A DNA stretch of 64,000 bases. Origin: Stemphylium vesicarium. Its lineage: Eukaryota; Ascomycota; Dothideomycetes; Pleosporales; Pleosporaceae. The stretch spans positions 1 through 64,000 of the forward strand of contig QXCR01000133.1 of assembly GCA_004380135.1 (NCBI GenBank). Direction: 5' to 3'. The position numbers were made by a program, and so were the translations under genes. The notes below the pieces were generated by a model. The model was not told the DNA's origin and made no database searches. It saw only the letters and a program-made list of their open reading frames with translations. This document shows positions 44,450 to 54,810 of this stretch, piece after piece; position 1 is the stretch's first letter; each line of letters opens with the position of its first letter.

Positions 44450-46978
44450 TTAAATACTCCGACACCACCTCTCCAGGCCCTTGTCTCCACCCTTGATCCC
44501 CTTGAGCACCTCACCCACCTCTTCAAGCGCAACATCGCATCTCACCATGCCAAACGCGCCAACCTGGCCATGAATGACTGGCATGCACAGACCCAGTTCC
44601 ACAAGCCCTTCCCACTCGCGTCTTGCCACATCTTTGCCCCAGACCTTGCTCGCTCCACTACTGCTGCTCAGACCACCGGCAGCGGATTGAATGCGGGCGC
44701 GCGAGGCAAGGGTAACGTATTCATCGTAAGCCATGTTGAAGTTGCAGGTATCCGAGTCGTGGATGATGTCTAATCTCGCCGCGGCGATGAGAAGAGAAAG
44801 TGAGAGTTGGGACAGGGAAGGTATGATGGATAGCTTAGAGTCTGGTGCGTTGAGCAGGGTGCTCGGTTGGAAAGGCGTGTCTGGTGCGAGGGTGGCGGTG
44901 GGGAGGAGGAAAGAGGTTAGAACCTGGGGGATGGACTTTGTGAGGTAAAAGGGGGGCGCAAGATGTTGGGTCAGGAAGGAGGAGTTTGCGAAGAGCTTCT
45001 GTGCGGTTGGGTTAGTGGTCGGTGGGACGATTGATATTGGAGGGGATGGACTTACGGAGATGTTGGCGTTCCACTCTGTTAGCACGTCTTGCTTTGCGTT
45101 GCCTTTCTTTTCTTTGCTTGTGGGTGTGCTCTTTGTACCGCCTTCTAGTATACCCCTCTCTTCTACGCTCAATTGGTCTGGCTCAAGCATCAGGCAGGCT
45201 TTGCTTATCTCCTGGAAAGCAGTGAACGTCGTTGCTAGTCTGAGATGCACGTAGCGATGACTGAAACGACTCTTGACGCGCTTCTCAAGACTGTTAGTCA
45301 CGTCGATGCGTGTGGTCAGCCCCAAGACTGCGATGGGAGCTTTGCGCGATTGAGCGATGTCGAAGAGATTGTACAGTAATGTCTGGCGAGGATGTTGGGC
45401 GAAGAGATCAAACTCGTCCATGACGAAGATGACTGCTTTAGCCACTTGGTCAGTGACTTCGCCAGTCTGTTCGGAAGGATGGGAGAGTAAAGCAAGGAGC
45501 GTGGCCAGTGTGTCGGCGTAGTTCTTGCCGGGACCACTGCCGTCTTCTTCAATGTCCATCTCCTTGCCTAGCTGTCGCCAGATTTCTCGAAGCGCAATCT
45601 TGTCGTCGGTGTGTATGAAGCCGTTCAGTCGGACTACGTGATATTCTCCACCATTGTCTTTGGAGACTTCCGAGAGGACCTTGTTGACGAGCGCTGTCTT
45701 GCCACTACCTCGAGCACCAATAACGAGCATCGAGTTGCCTTCACCCGCTGTGATGGTATGCTCAACGACTTGATGTACCGATTTGTACTCTTCATCTAGT
45801 CCGACTAGCGGCGAGGGGCGCTTGCCGCTAATGCGCTCCATGACAATGGTCTTGAGCAAGTCCAGCTCTCTGCCTGGCGCTAGGTTGCTATAGACGACGG
45901 GTAGAGCAAGCTTGTCTTTCTGCGCCGATGTTGGCTTGTTGAAGGGACTCGGCTCTGTAGGGTCCAAGAAACTATCCAAGGCGCTGTTGCCGTCTACGTC
46001 CAGATCATCATCATCGTGGCCATTGACGCCTCCTTCTGCATCTGACCAGTGCTCCTCATCGTTGTTTGTAATGTTGTCGGTGCGGTTCATGCGCCGTCTT
46101 GCGCCTGCGCTTGCGGGAAGCTTTCTGTTGCTCGTAGGGGAAGCGTCGCCGAGTTCGTCTTCACTCTCTGGTATGACTGTCTTCTCGCTCGCAGGCAAGC
46201 GTCGTTTCGAGGCTGTATTCGGGACAGTTGAGTCGTCTTCAGCAGATCTCTTTGGCGCAGCCTTCTTGCGTGTGCTGGCTGCTGGCTTTCGAGTAGACCG
46301 TGACTTTGGAGGTGTCGCAGCCTTGGCTGGGTTCTGCAATTCGTCTGTTTCTTCATCTTCTTCGGGGATTGGACTTGGTTCCTTCTTCTTTCGGGCGTTG
46401 GATCGGGAGGCGGCTGGCTTGCGTGCGGTCCCATTTCGCGATGGCGCAGCTGTGGCACGTTTTGGGGGCGTGGTGACTTGGATTGACTCGGCGTTCTCGG
46501 CGTCGGCTTTGGAGCGTTTGGCTGAGTTCTTGACAGCGCTGCGTTCCAAGCTCTCTGCTTTGGTGGGTCGCCCCTTCCCGCGCTTCGGTGTGATGGTAGC
46601 CTGCTTCCTATCTGCAGCATCGCCGGCGCTGGGCTTGTCTTCCTTGGGCGCTGCCTGCGCTTGTCGGCGGGTCGATCGCGACGGTATATCCATGTCGAAT
46701 GCGCCTTCAATGTCATCGTAAACATCAATATCACCCCCTGTTATTGTTGTTGACTTTGCGGGTGTGCCCTTTGTTGCGCCCTTGAGCGCCCGGCCTTTCC
46801 GAGCCGGCGTCGGCTTCTCTTTGGCTTTTGGGGTGTCGCCATCATCGGGAACGGCAGCAGATTGTTTCGCGAGCCTGCCCGAAGTTTTCCTCGTCGATGG
46901 CTTTGTCAATGGGCTGGTTTCGCTGCGCTTCAGCGTGTCGAGCTTTCTCCGCTTCGAGCATCGTGGAGAGTCGTCCAT
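44450..46978 (-). CDS. orc4: Origin recognition complex subunit 4
   Basis: Two exons (46978-45056, 44998-44450) give 823 residues. The 57-bp intron has GTAAGT, CTAAC and CAG but is a multiple of three without a stop, so it can be overlooked; I treat it as an intron. The first about 370 residues are basic and disordered, with an AT-hook-like KRGKGRPTK, and are much longer than yeast Orc4. The AAA+ core begins at SPLVGLDEEY. Walker A is GARGSGKT and Walker B is VIFVMDEFD. A winged-helix region follows. The protein binds replication origins in the nucleus as part of ORC. The start lies 527 bp from the divergent MFS gene. Confidence 0.92.
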   Translation of the reverse strand: MDDSPRCSKRRKLDTLKRSETSPLTKPSTRKTSGRLAKQSAAVPDDGDTPKAKEKPTPARKGRALKGATKGTPAKSTTITGGDIDVYDDIEGAFDMDIPSRSTRRQAQAAPKEDKPSAGDAADRKQATITPKRGKGRPTKAESLERSAVKNSAKRSKADAENAESIQVTTPPKRATAAPSRNGTARKPAASRSNARKKKEPSPIPEEDEETDELQNPAKAATPPKSRSTRKPAASTRKKAAPKRSAEDDSTVPNTASKRRLPASEKTVIPESEDELGDASPTSNRKLPASAGARRRMNRTDNITNNDEEHWSDAEGGVNGHDDDDLDVDGNSALDSFLDPTEPSPFNKPTSAQKDKLALPVVYSNLAPGRELDLLKTIVMERISGKRPSPLVGLDEEYKSVHQVVEHTITAGEGNSMLVIGARGSGKTALVNKVLSEVSKDNGGEYHVVRLNGFIHTDDKIALREIWRQLGKEMDIEEDGSGPGKNYADTLATLLALLSHPSEQTGEVTDQVAKAVIFVMDEFDLFAQHPRQTLLYNLFDIAQSRKAPIAVLGLTTRIDVTNSLEKRVKSRFSHRYVHLRLATTFTAFQEISKACLMLEPDQLSVEERGILEGGTKSTPTSKEKKGNAKQDVLTEWNANISVSPSPPISIVPPTTNPTAQKLFANSSFLTQHLAPPFYLTKSIPQVLTSFLLPTATLAPDTPFQPSTLLNAPDSKLSIIPSLSQLSLSLLIAAARLDIIHDSDTCNFNMAYDEYVTLASRARIQSAAGGLSSSSGASKVWGKDVARREWEGLVELGLCMPVIHGQVGAFGMVRCDVALEEVGEVLKGIKGGDKGLERWCRSI

Positions 46979-47505
46979 GGCTTTAGATGCTATGTGTTAT
47001 AATTGTAATTGGCTATGTCGATCGATGTTCGTTATTGGGAATGCGCCATGGTGGTCATGTTTGGGTGAATGCCTTCGACTTGGCAGACACCGAAAGTGCT
47101 GGTCAAGGCGCGTCAGTCGACAAGTCGCGTCGCGCTACAATTCCGCCCCTGCATCTCGCCAAGACGACTGCACCTCCGCATCCGCATCCTCATCCTCATC
47201 CTCAACCGAGACACGACAACATGACTCAAACTATCGTCAAGAAACCCGGCATCCTCATCCTCACTGCCAGTGCTCGACTGAGTTGCCTCAGAATGGCTTC
47301 ATTTGACCTCTCTCTAGACTATCCGTCACCTTCGTGTTTCCGCTTTCCGTCGGGGGATGGGCCCCACCGAACCCTTAGAGTCAGCGCGCCCTACAAGTGA
47401 TTACCAGACTAACATCATCACCACTAGCCCTAGCTACCTTTCGCAAAATGTATAAAACACCTGATGCGCCATGTCTAACTCATCACCTCTGCCATTGCCC
47501 ATATC
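46979..47505. promoter_or_regulatory. Divergent promoter, orc4 / MFS transporter
   Basis: 527 bp between head-to-head start codons. It contains short CATCCGCATCCTCATCCTC-like repeats (about 47175-47202). The only core element I recognise is the TATA box listed separately. Confidence 0.4.
47451..47457 (+). promoter_or_regulatory. Putative TATA box of the monocarboxylate-type transporter
   Basis: TATAAAA lies about 50 bp before the start codon at 47506, so the 5' leader would be very short if this is used. Confidence 0.45.
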
Positions 47506-48920
47506 ATGGCTTCCAACCAGAGCACCCAGGTTGAATTGACCTCGACTCCCCAACATCTCTCTTCAGCAACCTTGACCGACATCGAGCTTCTCCAACAACA
47601 TGCCCAGAATGACGACAGCCAGCCCCCTAATAGTGATGCAGCCTTCTCTCTACCACCTACCGACGGCGGTAAAGACGCCTGGTTGTGTCTATTGGGTTGC
47701 TTCATGCTAGAGGCAATGATCTGGGGTTTTCCTTCCTGTTATGGTGTTTTCCAAGAATACTACGCCACCAGCGACGAATTCGCCGGTCAGAGCAATATCT
47801 CCGTCGTCGGTACTTGCGCAATGGTTCGTCAGATAAATAACTCGCAATCTTTCAATACTAACTCGCCTCGCAGGGCCTCATGTACATGGACATCACGCTG
47901 TGGTTCGCTGTTCTCAAGTACTTCCCGAGCTTCCGACGATGGGCAACGCCAGTTGGTCTGGTAGTTGTCTGCCTCGCCTTGGGCCTCGGATCCCTTTCGA
48001 CGAGCGTAACTCATCTCATCATCACTCAGGGTATCTTGTATGCTCTTGGCGGAGGCCTAGCATGGACTCCGATTCTCTTCAATATTGAAGAGTGGTGGGT
48101 TCGTCGCCGAGGTTTCGCATACGGAGTCACCATGGCCGGTCTGGGCCTCAGCGGTGCCATTCTCCCCCTGATACTAGAATGGCTTCTGCACTCTTACGGC
48201 TTCCGGACTACGCTGAGGGTATGCGCTCTCAGCTTTGTTGCTCTCAACTTCCCAATCATCTTCTTCTTCAAGCCGCGCCTTCCGCTGTCCCAAACCTCGC
48301 AATCCAGAAGCTTCGACCTATCCTTCTGGACTTGTTCAAACTACCTCATCATGCAGTCAGGCAACGTCATCCAGAGCCTTGGTTTCTTTTTACCTGCCAT
48401 CTACCTCCCTACCTTTGCTCGCTCTATCGGCGCAGGTACTGTTGAAAGCACAGTCACCATTATCCTTGTCAACGCCGCTTCATTCGTTGGATGCTTATGT
48501 ATGGGTGCAGCGACAGACAGATTCCATGTTACGAGCTGCCTTGTAGTATCTGCACTCGGCTCAGCCGTCGGTATCTTCTTACTTTGGGGATTCTCCACAT
48601 CTTTGGCACCATTGTACATCTTCTGTCTCATCTACGGGGCTTTTGCAGGATGCCAATCGAGTGCCTGGAGCGCCATTGTCGCCGAAACACAAAAGAAACG
48701 CAAAGGCGCAGACTCTGGCTTCGTATGGGCTTGCCTGTCAGCTGGGAAAGGAGTGGGAAACTTATGCAGCGGTCCACTTTCAGAAGCTCTGCTGCATGCC
48801 GGTAACTGGAGTGCACGCTTTGCATATGGTAGTGGCTACGGAGCGCTGATTGCATTCACCGGCGTGACCGCACTGCTCAGCGGATGGGGGTTCGCTGCTA
48901 GGAGGATTGGATGGATATGA
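47506..48920 (+). CDS. Monocarboxylate-permease-like MFS transporter
   Basis: Two exons (47506-47823, 47874-48920) with a 50-bp GTTCGT..CAG intron (CTAAC branch) give 454 residues. A polar N-terminus of about 55 residues precedes the first helix, whose DGGKDAWLCLLGCF...GVFQEYY sequence matches the TM1 signature of the monocarboxylate porter (MCT) family. About twelve hydrophobic segments follow, with the GLGLSGAILPLI and RRGFAYGVT segments. Yeast relatives (Mch5 and others) carry riboflavin or monocarboxylate-like substrates at the plasma membrane. The exact substrate is unknown. Confidence 0.88.
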
Positions 48921-49885
48921 GACGATCGTTAATCATACCTAGAACAATACGCATCCATGTCTGCGATGACATACGTCAAACCTCACTCGGTCCCAGCCAT
49001 GCGAAGATCGTGGGCAAGAGCAGGAAAGTCTTCCGGCGGTACACCAAAGGTGTGCCTGTTACAGAGCATGCATGGTGTTTGAGTGGTTGAGTGGTTGCGC
49101 CAATGAGGTCTTGCAATCTAGTGTTGGCGTCCAAGTACGCGTACGCCTGAAACGGGCCCACAACTACCCTTCATAGGCGATCGGCCGTTCCGCGCCTTCT
49201 GTACAGCAACCCAACCTTTTTTGTACGAAACATCTGGCCTCCCATGACAATTAACCTGTGGTTCTCGCAGCCTAAACACTATGCGCGTGTCATGCGAGAA
49301 CCTTGACATCACAAGTACCGCCTGACGTCTCACCCTGCAAGCCGTCTCATTGGAGCACACCTGAAACCCCCGACGTGGTCAGCGTACCAACAACAAACAT
49401 ATTGTCCGCACCGAACTGGCCAGAACCCAAGGCCGTCATTCGCTCCCCTGGGGTACCCCAGCCTGTCGGCCGCGCCTACGCAATGTCTTGATTGATCTTA
49501 TCAGTATCTAGCAAGTTGTGCCGGCGGTTGTCTCCAGCAATGTCAAACGACAGGCTTTCTGGGGCTTGCGGGTATCCAAGCTTTTAGATGAACAAGTCGT
49601 CGATCATGGCTTGGAAATCTCCGAACTATGGTTTATATATCTTGAGGTTGGACCTCATGTTCGAATGCTCATCAACAGGTTCACTCAGTTGTCAGACACA
49701 TCCTCTCTCTCTTTCCCTTCGGGCAGGTCTCTTTGTCGTCATTCTCTTGATATCCTAGCGATATATATACCTTCTTTTTTGGCTGTGCCAATTTGTCTTT
49801 CACAAATCATCTCCCTTGTCGCTTCATCCATAGCGATATCCACGTCTACACGTAACATTCCCCCACAACGACCACAACTTTCATC
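48921..49885. other. Intergenic
   Basis: 965 bp. No gene is recognised upstream of the TATA-like run atatatata at 49761-49769 and the pyrimidine-rich leader of the next gene. Confidence 0.45.
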
Positions 49886-50836
49886 ATGAAGACCACCTCT
49901 GTCATTCTCGCTCTTTCAGGCACCACTCTCGCCGTGCCCTTTGCCGACGTTGTCGACGCCATGTTCGGCACCAAGGAAGCCCGCCACGCTACTCACCCAG
50001 ACGACATGCCAAACTTCCCGTCTATGCCACCCATGGGCTCCGGATCAGGCATGCCAGGCTTCCCCGTGCCCACGGCAAGCGGTGCCTTCCCTTTCCCTAT
50101 GCCAACCGGTGGCATGCCCCCTTTCCCCAACATGGCTGGCGGTCCTCCCCAGCACAAGCGTCTAGCAATTGACTACCAGCTTGCTCCCGCTGCAGGAAAG
50201 AGGCAGGACTATGGTGCCTCCCTGCCCAGCTTCTCCCTTGCAAACCCCACAGATGGCGGTGCTCCCACTGAGCCTACATCCACTGAGGCAGGCAGCTACC
50301 CCGGTCTGCCAACAGGACAACCCGAAGCCCCATTCCCCACCGGTGGTCAGCCAGACCTGCCTTTCCCTACAGGAGGTTTCCCTATGCCTTCCGGTGCGCC
50401 TGAACTCCCCACTGGCGGTCTTCCCATGCCATCTGGGGAGCCTGAACTTCCCACGGGCGCGTACCCCATGCCATCCGGCGAGCCCGAACTCCCCACTGGC
50501 GGTCTCCCAAGCGGTCTTCCCCCTTTCCCCGGTATGCCCTCCGGTGGCGCCCCAGACATGCCTTTCCCCACCGGCGGCTTCCCCATGCCCACTGGAGGCT
50601 CTCCTTACCCCGGTCTCCCCGGCGGCCTCCCAGGTACCGGTATGCCCGGACTCCCCACCACAATGGCTACCCTCACCCGCGGTCCCCAGCCCACTGCTGT
50701 CCCCGAAATGCCCGGTTATGGCGGTGAACAGGGCAGCGGCAGTGGCGATAGCGAGCAGGGCTCTGGAAGCAGTGGTGGTTTCTTTGATTGGATCAGCGGA
50801 TTATTTGGCGGTAGCAAGAGTGAGACGAGCGCTTAA
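49886..50836 (+). CDS. Secreted Pro/Gly-rich repeat protein
   Basis: One exon of 316 residues with a signal peptide (MKTTSVILALSGTTLAVP). The middle is a run of imperfect repeats of the type LPTGGLPMPSGEPE and FPTGGFPMPSG, rich in Pro, Gly, Met, Thr and Ser, with very few aromatic or charged residues. A dibasic GKRQDYG (about residue 108) resembles a Kex2 site. The C-terminus (GSGSGDSEQGSGS, then FFDWISGLFGG) is Gly/Ser-rich with a short amphipathic end. It lacks cysteines and a GPI signal. A cell-wall or extracellular structural role is likely; no enzyme domain exists. Strong codon bias in the repeats makes long frames on the other strand, which are shadows. Confidence 0.85.
   Translation: MKTTSVILALSGTTLAVPFADVVDAMFGTKEARHATHPDDMPNFPSMPPMGSGSGMPGFPVPTASGAFPFPMPTGGMPPFPNMAGGPPQHKRLAIDYQLAPAAGKRQDYGASLPSFSLANPTDGGAPTEPTSTEAGSYPGLPTGQPEAPFPTGGQPDLPFPTGGFPMPSGAPELPTGGLPMPSGEPELPTGAYPMPSGEPELPTGGLPSGLPPFPGMPSGGAPDMPFPTGGFPMPTGGSPYPGLPGGLPGTGMPGLPTTMATLTRGPQPTAVPEMPGYGGEQGSGSGDSEQGSGSSGGFFDWISGLFGGSKSETSA
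50332..50620 (+). repeat. Internal coding repeat of the Pro/Gly-rich protein
   Basis: About eight imperfect units of 12-15 codons around PTGG..PMPSG..P.L. Near-identical units (ctccccactggcggtct recurs at about 50404 and 50489) suggest recent expansion or slippage, so repeat number may vary between strains. Confidence 0.75.
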
Positions 50837-51868
50837 GCTTTTGACGAGAACAAGATGAGGAAAGGGGTGAGGGGAGCAACAATGCAGGAAGAGCCGTCTT
50901 GAAGACGTGGATTCTTTCTTATTTCGATTCTGACACATAACTTTATATACACTTTTTCTCCTTCCTCTGGTCTGAATGGACTAGGAAGAGGTATAACAGA
51001 TAGCTTCAACATCAAAATTTGAAGAAGTAACTCATCATTCGATTCTCTTACACAGTTCTTTGTGCGGTGGTGTTTTCTAATCACGTGAATGTTATTCAGC
51101 ATCTAGTTGCTCCAGTAAGACTTATCCACACATTGTCTCTGTCATTCGTACAGGTAAGCACTTGATTCGGCGAAATAGCACAGCCGACCAGAGTCACAGG
51201 GCTGACGTCGCAATCAAGTGGGTTCAAGACTAGGAGATAAGATGCAGATCGTACAAGCAGAGCAAAAAGTCGGTCTGCTAGCGCCACATATCGAAGCAAT
51301 CAAGACATGGGAAGCAACATCCTTTCACATCACCAGATCATAGTCGACTTTTGTGTTGCAGCCATTATTAAGCGAGACAGTATGCAGTGTAACATTAACT
51401 CATCTACCCAAAGCGTGTTTTGTTTTTGGAAAGAGCGAAGAAGAAAGTTGACTGCCGCCGTTGAGGGGAGCGAGTCGGGTATCTCAGAAAGCCATTCTCC
51501 GCCTTTGTATGTTATACGCTATGCCTATTGAACTTTTTAGGTTCCCGCACCTTGTCTTTCGTGACGGTCGTCGGGTTGAAGAGACGCCTCCCAGATGCTT
51601 GTAGATGTATATGTGTATAGCGCACACGAGTGTAGTCTTAATGACTAGAAAAGAAAGGAGGTTGCACCCGATGCGCCAAAGAGTGGAAACTACACGAGGA
51701 TTTGCACTTGTTGAAGTAAGTGCAAGGGGCACTGTTGAGAGTAGAACGCCGCCGCTTGTTGTTGAACACCAAACCATTGAATGGGGGCTTCTCCAGAAAA
51801 CGCCGAAATTGATAATCTTGCTGGGTTGAATGCAGTAAGATCGAAAGCTTTCAAGCTTTCACGCCAGA
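50837..51868. other. Intergenic, convergent 3' flanks
   Basis: 1.03 kb between convergent genes. No gene is supported; frames are below 100 codons and lack features. Confidence 0.5.
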
Positions 51869-54001
51869 TTAGTTGGAGGCTGCCAAACCTGTCATGCCAT
51901 TAGTGACCTCCACCGCTGCTGCTTTGGCCGCGTCTATGAGGCTGGGGTTTTCTTCCTTGCGGGGACCAGCCTGTTCCGACTTGGTACCGTTGGTGTCATG
52001 CACGCCGTTGGTTCCATTCGTGGCTTCGCTGCCGTTCACGCCAGGGATATCGGCGCTTGGGTTGTGCAGCGGCTTGTCCATGTCCTTGACCTCCAGACCG
52101 TCAAAGATGGGGAAGATGCCGCGAGATTCGTGGAAGTCATTGTGCACTACAAAATATGTTAGCGAAGGGTTCATGCGTGGAATGTGTGATACTAACCGAT
52201 GTTAACGAGGTACCAGGTATCCACGACGTCCTGGATCACGTAACGCGATGGGCTGACACCTGCGTGGCAGTTGGCCCACTGCTGTCCAAGGCGATAGAAT
52301 TCGTCCTTCCAGGCGAGGAAGCTGACCGTTTCAACAATGGTCGGTTGAACAATCTCTTTGCCTGGGAAGACACCCCATGTGACAGCGTTTGGTCCCTCGT
52401 TGGGAGCGTTCGTCTTCAGGTCACCATCCTTGTTCACAGCGTAGTAGGTGAACTCGGGATCGCGCTCGAGGCGTGTGATGATCTCAGAGATGTACTCTGG
52501 GGAGACGAAAACTTCCAGATACGCCTTTTGGTAGACATAACCGTTGCGTGGGCCCCAGCCGAAGACGGGATCAGAAGACTTGGCACCGTTGACAGCTGGC
52601 TGTGAGTTGACTGTGAGGAAACCACGACGGTTCAGGTCGATCAAATCGTTCTGAATAGATCCAGCTTCAGTCGTGATGGCCTGCTCGCTCCAGGGCAAAG
52701 AGTCGAGTTTTCCCTCCATGTAGCGTACAAAAAGATCAGAAAGATCCCTGATGGACATTGGCGTACCCCACAGCTTGATGTTTTGCTCGTTTGTGCCCTT
52801 AAGACCGATGCCATATGAGTCCAACTCGCCGAAAGCAGGAGAGCGCGAATCTCCCCAGCGACCGTTAGGGAATTCGTCCCAGTCTTGAGTGCGTGCAATG
52901 TAGGAACGGTTGCGGTTGCGCCAGAAGATGGGTCGTACGTTCTCGTCGCGGCGGTTGAGCGCAAGGGAGGGTCGCCATGGTAGAGGCTTCTCTAGTGGCG
53001 ATTCCATGTCTGGTAGGAGGTCAAGTTCTTCGAGGACCATGCGTGTGGCCTGGGCGAGGTTCATGGTGTAGCTGTATCAAAGTCAGCAAAAATGCCGCAG
53101 TCATCCCAGAGCGGAAAACTCACAAGTGCAGATGCGTAATTCCGGCCTCGATCAGCCTCCGACACATGTCTGCAACCAAGTGCTTGCCAACTTCACGCAC
53201 TTCCACATCGTCGTTCTTGACTGGCTCCAGAGCCTCGGTCCAGTGCTGGGGAATGTTGCACTTTGTCCACTGTGCTCTGCGTAGGAAGGCAGCGTGGGTG
53301 TGAATGGGCATGATGCCAGGAACAATGGGAACGTCGATGCCCTTGGCGCGCACCTTTCTCACCCACTCAAGGAAGAGGTCGGTATCGTAGAACATTTGTG
53401 TTACGATAAAAGTTCCTCCGGCGTCGACCTTTTCCTTGAGATGGTCGATGAGCTCGTCAACGTTGTCGTTGTCGTCACTGCCTTCCGAGTATCCTGCCAC
53501 GCCAATATCGAAGTGGTTGCCATATTTCTCCCTGATGTACACGACAAGGTCCTTTGCGTAACGGAATCCCCCAGCGGTTGCCTCCCACTTTTCCCTCTCA
53601 CGTGGCGGATCTCCCCTCAGTGCAAGAATGTTTGTGCAGCCGGCTTGGTATGCGTCTCGGAGGGCATCGTCGAGCTTCGATTTCTCCATGTCAGTGCAGG
53701 TAAGGTGCATGCACGTCTCAAGACCATAGACGGATTGGGCGACCTTGACCATCTCGCAGGTCAACTTGGAGTGGCGGCCGCCGGCGCCCCAGGTGAGATC
53801 GATGAATTGTGGACCGAAGCCATGCATGCGGTCCATGCGATCGTAGAGGTTTTGGACTCCCTAGCTGAGGTCAGCGTACTGGCCTTCATGAGCAACTACT
53901 AGGGTATAGCGTACCTGTGCCGTCTTGGGAGGGAAGAATTCAAAGGAGAAGGTTGGCTTCCCCTCGGCCTTCGCCTGGGCGAGTTTCTGGGAGATATGCA
54001 T
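51869..54001 (-). CDS. met13: Methylenetetrahydrofolate reductase
   Basis: Four exons (54001-53915, 53860-53124, 53071-52197, 52146-51869) give 658 residues; the introns are 54, 52 and 50 bp and phases agree. The N-terminal FAD TIM barrel shows FSFEFFPPKT, DLTWGAGG, HLTCTD, NILALRGDPP and GGTFIVTQMFYDT. The C-terminal half is the eukaryotic regulatory domain, which in higher eukaryotes binds S-adenosylmethionine. The enzyme reduces 5,10-methylene-THF to 5-methyl-THF for methionine synthesis. The beginning resembles the Met13 rather than the Met12 paralogue of yeast. A low-complexity tail (NGTNGVHDTNGT) of about 60 residues extends the C-terminus. Cytosolic. Confidence 0.94.
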
Positions 54002-54810
54002 GATGAAGTACTATGGGATGGAGAGAAAAAGGAATGAGGGATCAGGGTCAATTCTTGCGAGAGTTAGCCCTGAGTACAATATCGAAAATATGCACCCCGC
54101 GATGAGCTCACAGCGGGATGTGCAAGGATTGTTGCGTACTGCGGTGTCGAGACCCCCACTAGCTATCCAAAGTATCGTTTGCGGGCCCAGCGATCTGCGA
54201 GTGTCCGCGACATGTACCACTGCTACTGTATGGCGACTGTCTGTCAGTAGGCGGGAGAGAGTTAGTGATGGTTGATGTGGCAGTTTTCCCTAGCGGACAG
54301 TGGAACAGGAATGAGGTTAGCGCAAGACGTTTGGTGAGGCCCGGAGGAACAATCGGAGCCCTGCCAAGCAAGGCGCGTCTTCGGCGGCATGACGACTACA
54401 GAGTTGGCCCCTACACACACGCGCACACACAATCAAAGGGTGGCCCACGAAGTGTGACATGTGGCAGATGCGCTGTATTGCATGGTAGGACACAGGAAGC
54501 GCTTCAGCAAGCCAAGGAGGCGCCCGAGTTATAATGTGGTATCGAATGTGGTGGTGATGCCCCGCAACCCACACGGCCAGCTGAGACTTGCCCGTCCCAC
54601 ATGCCACGACCGCTTGCGGCAGTGAATGCCGAGCACCATCGGCTTTGCTACATGTGGTAACCCCGGATCTTCATCATTGTTGCGCAGCTTTGGCACATGC
54701 ATGTGGAAAGCATTGCTTGTAGAATAGCAGAAAGGGCGCCGTCCATTCCTCTACCCCCTCGTTCTCTTCTTCCTCTCCACTTCTAATCCGACCTCCTACA
54801 ATACGCCGCG
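54002..54810. other. Divergent intergenic region
   Basis: 809 bp between head-to-head starts of the MTHFR and isomerase genes. A CA-rich stretch (acacacgcgcacacac) lies near 54414. No gene is seen. Confidence 0.45.

Noticed and set aside
45912..46721. 269-codon plus-strand frame opposite orc4
   Set aside because: It lies antisense to the low-complexity basic N-terminus of Orc4; Ser/Phe/Ala-rich shadow translation.
53294..53902. 202-codon plus-strand frame opposite MTHFR
   Set aside because: Antisense shadow of the conserved FAD-binding domain and crosses an MTHFR intron.
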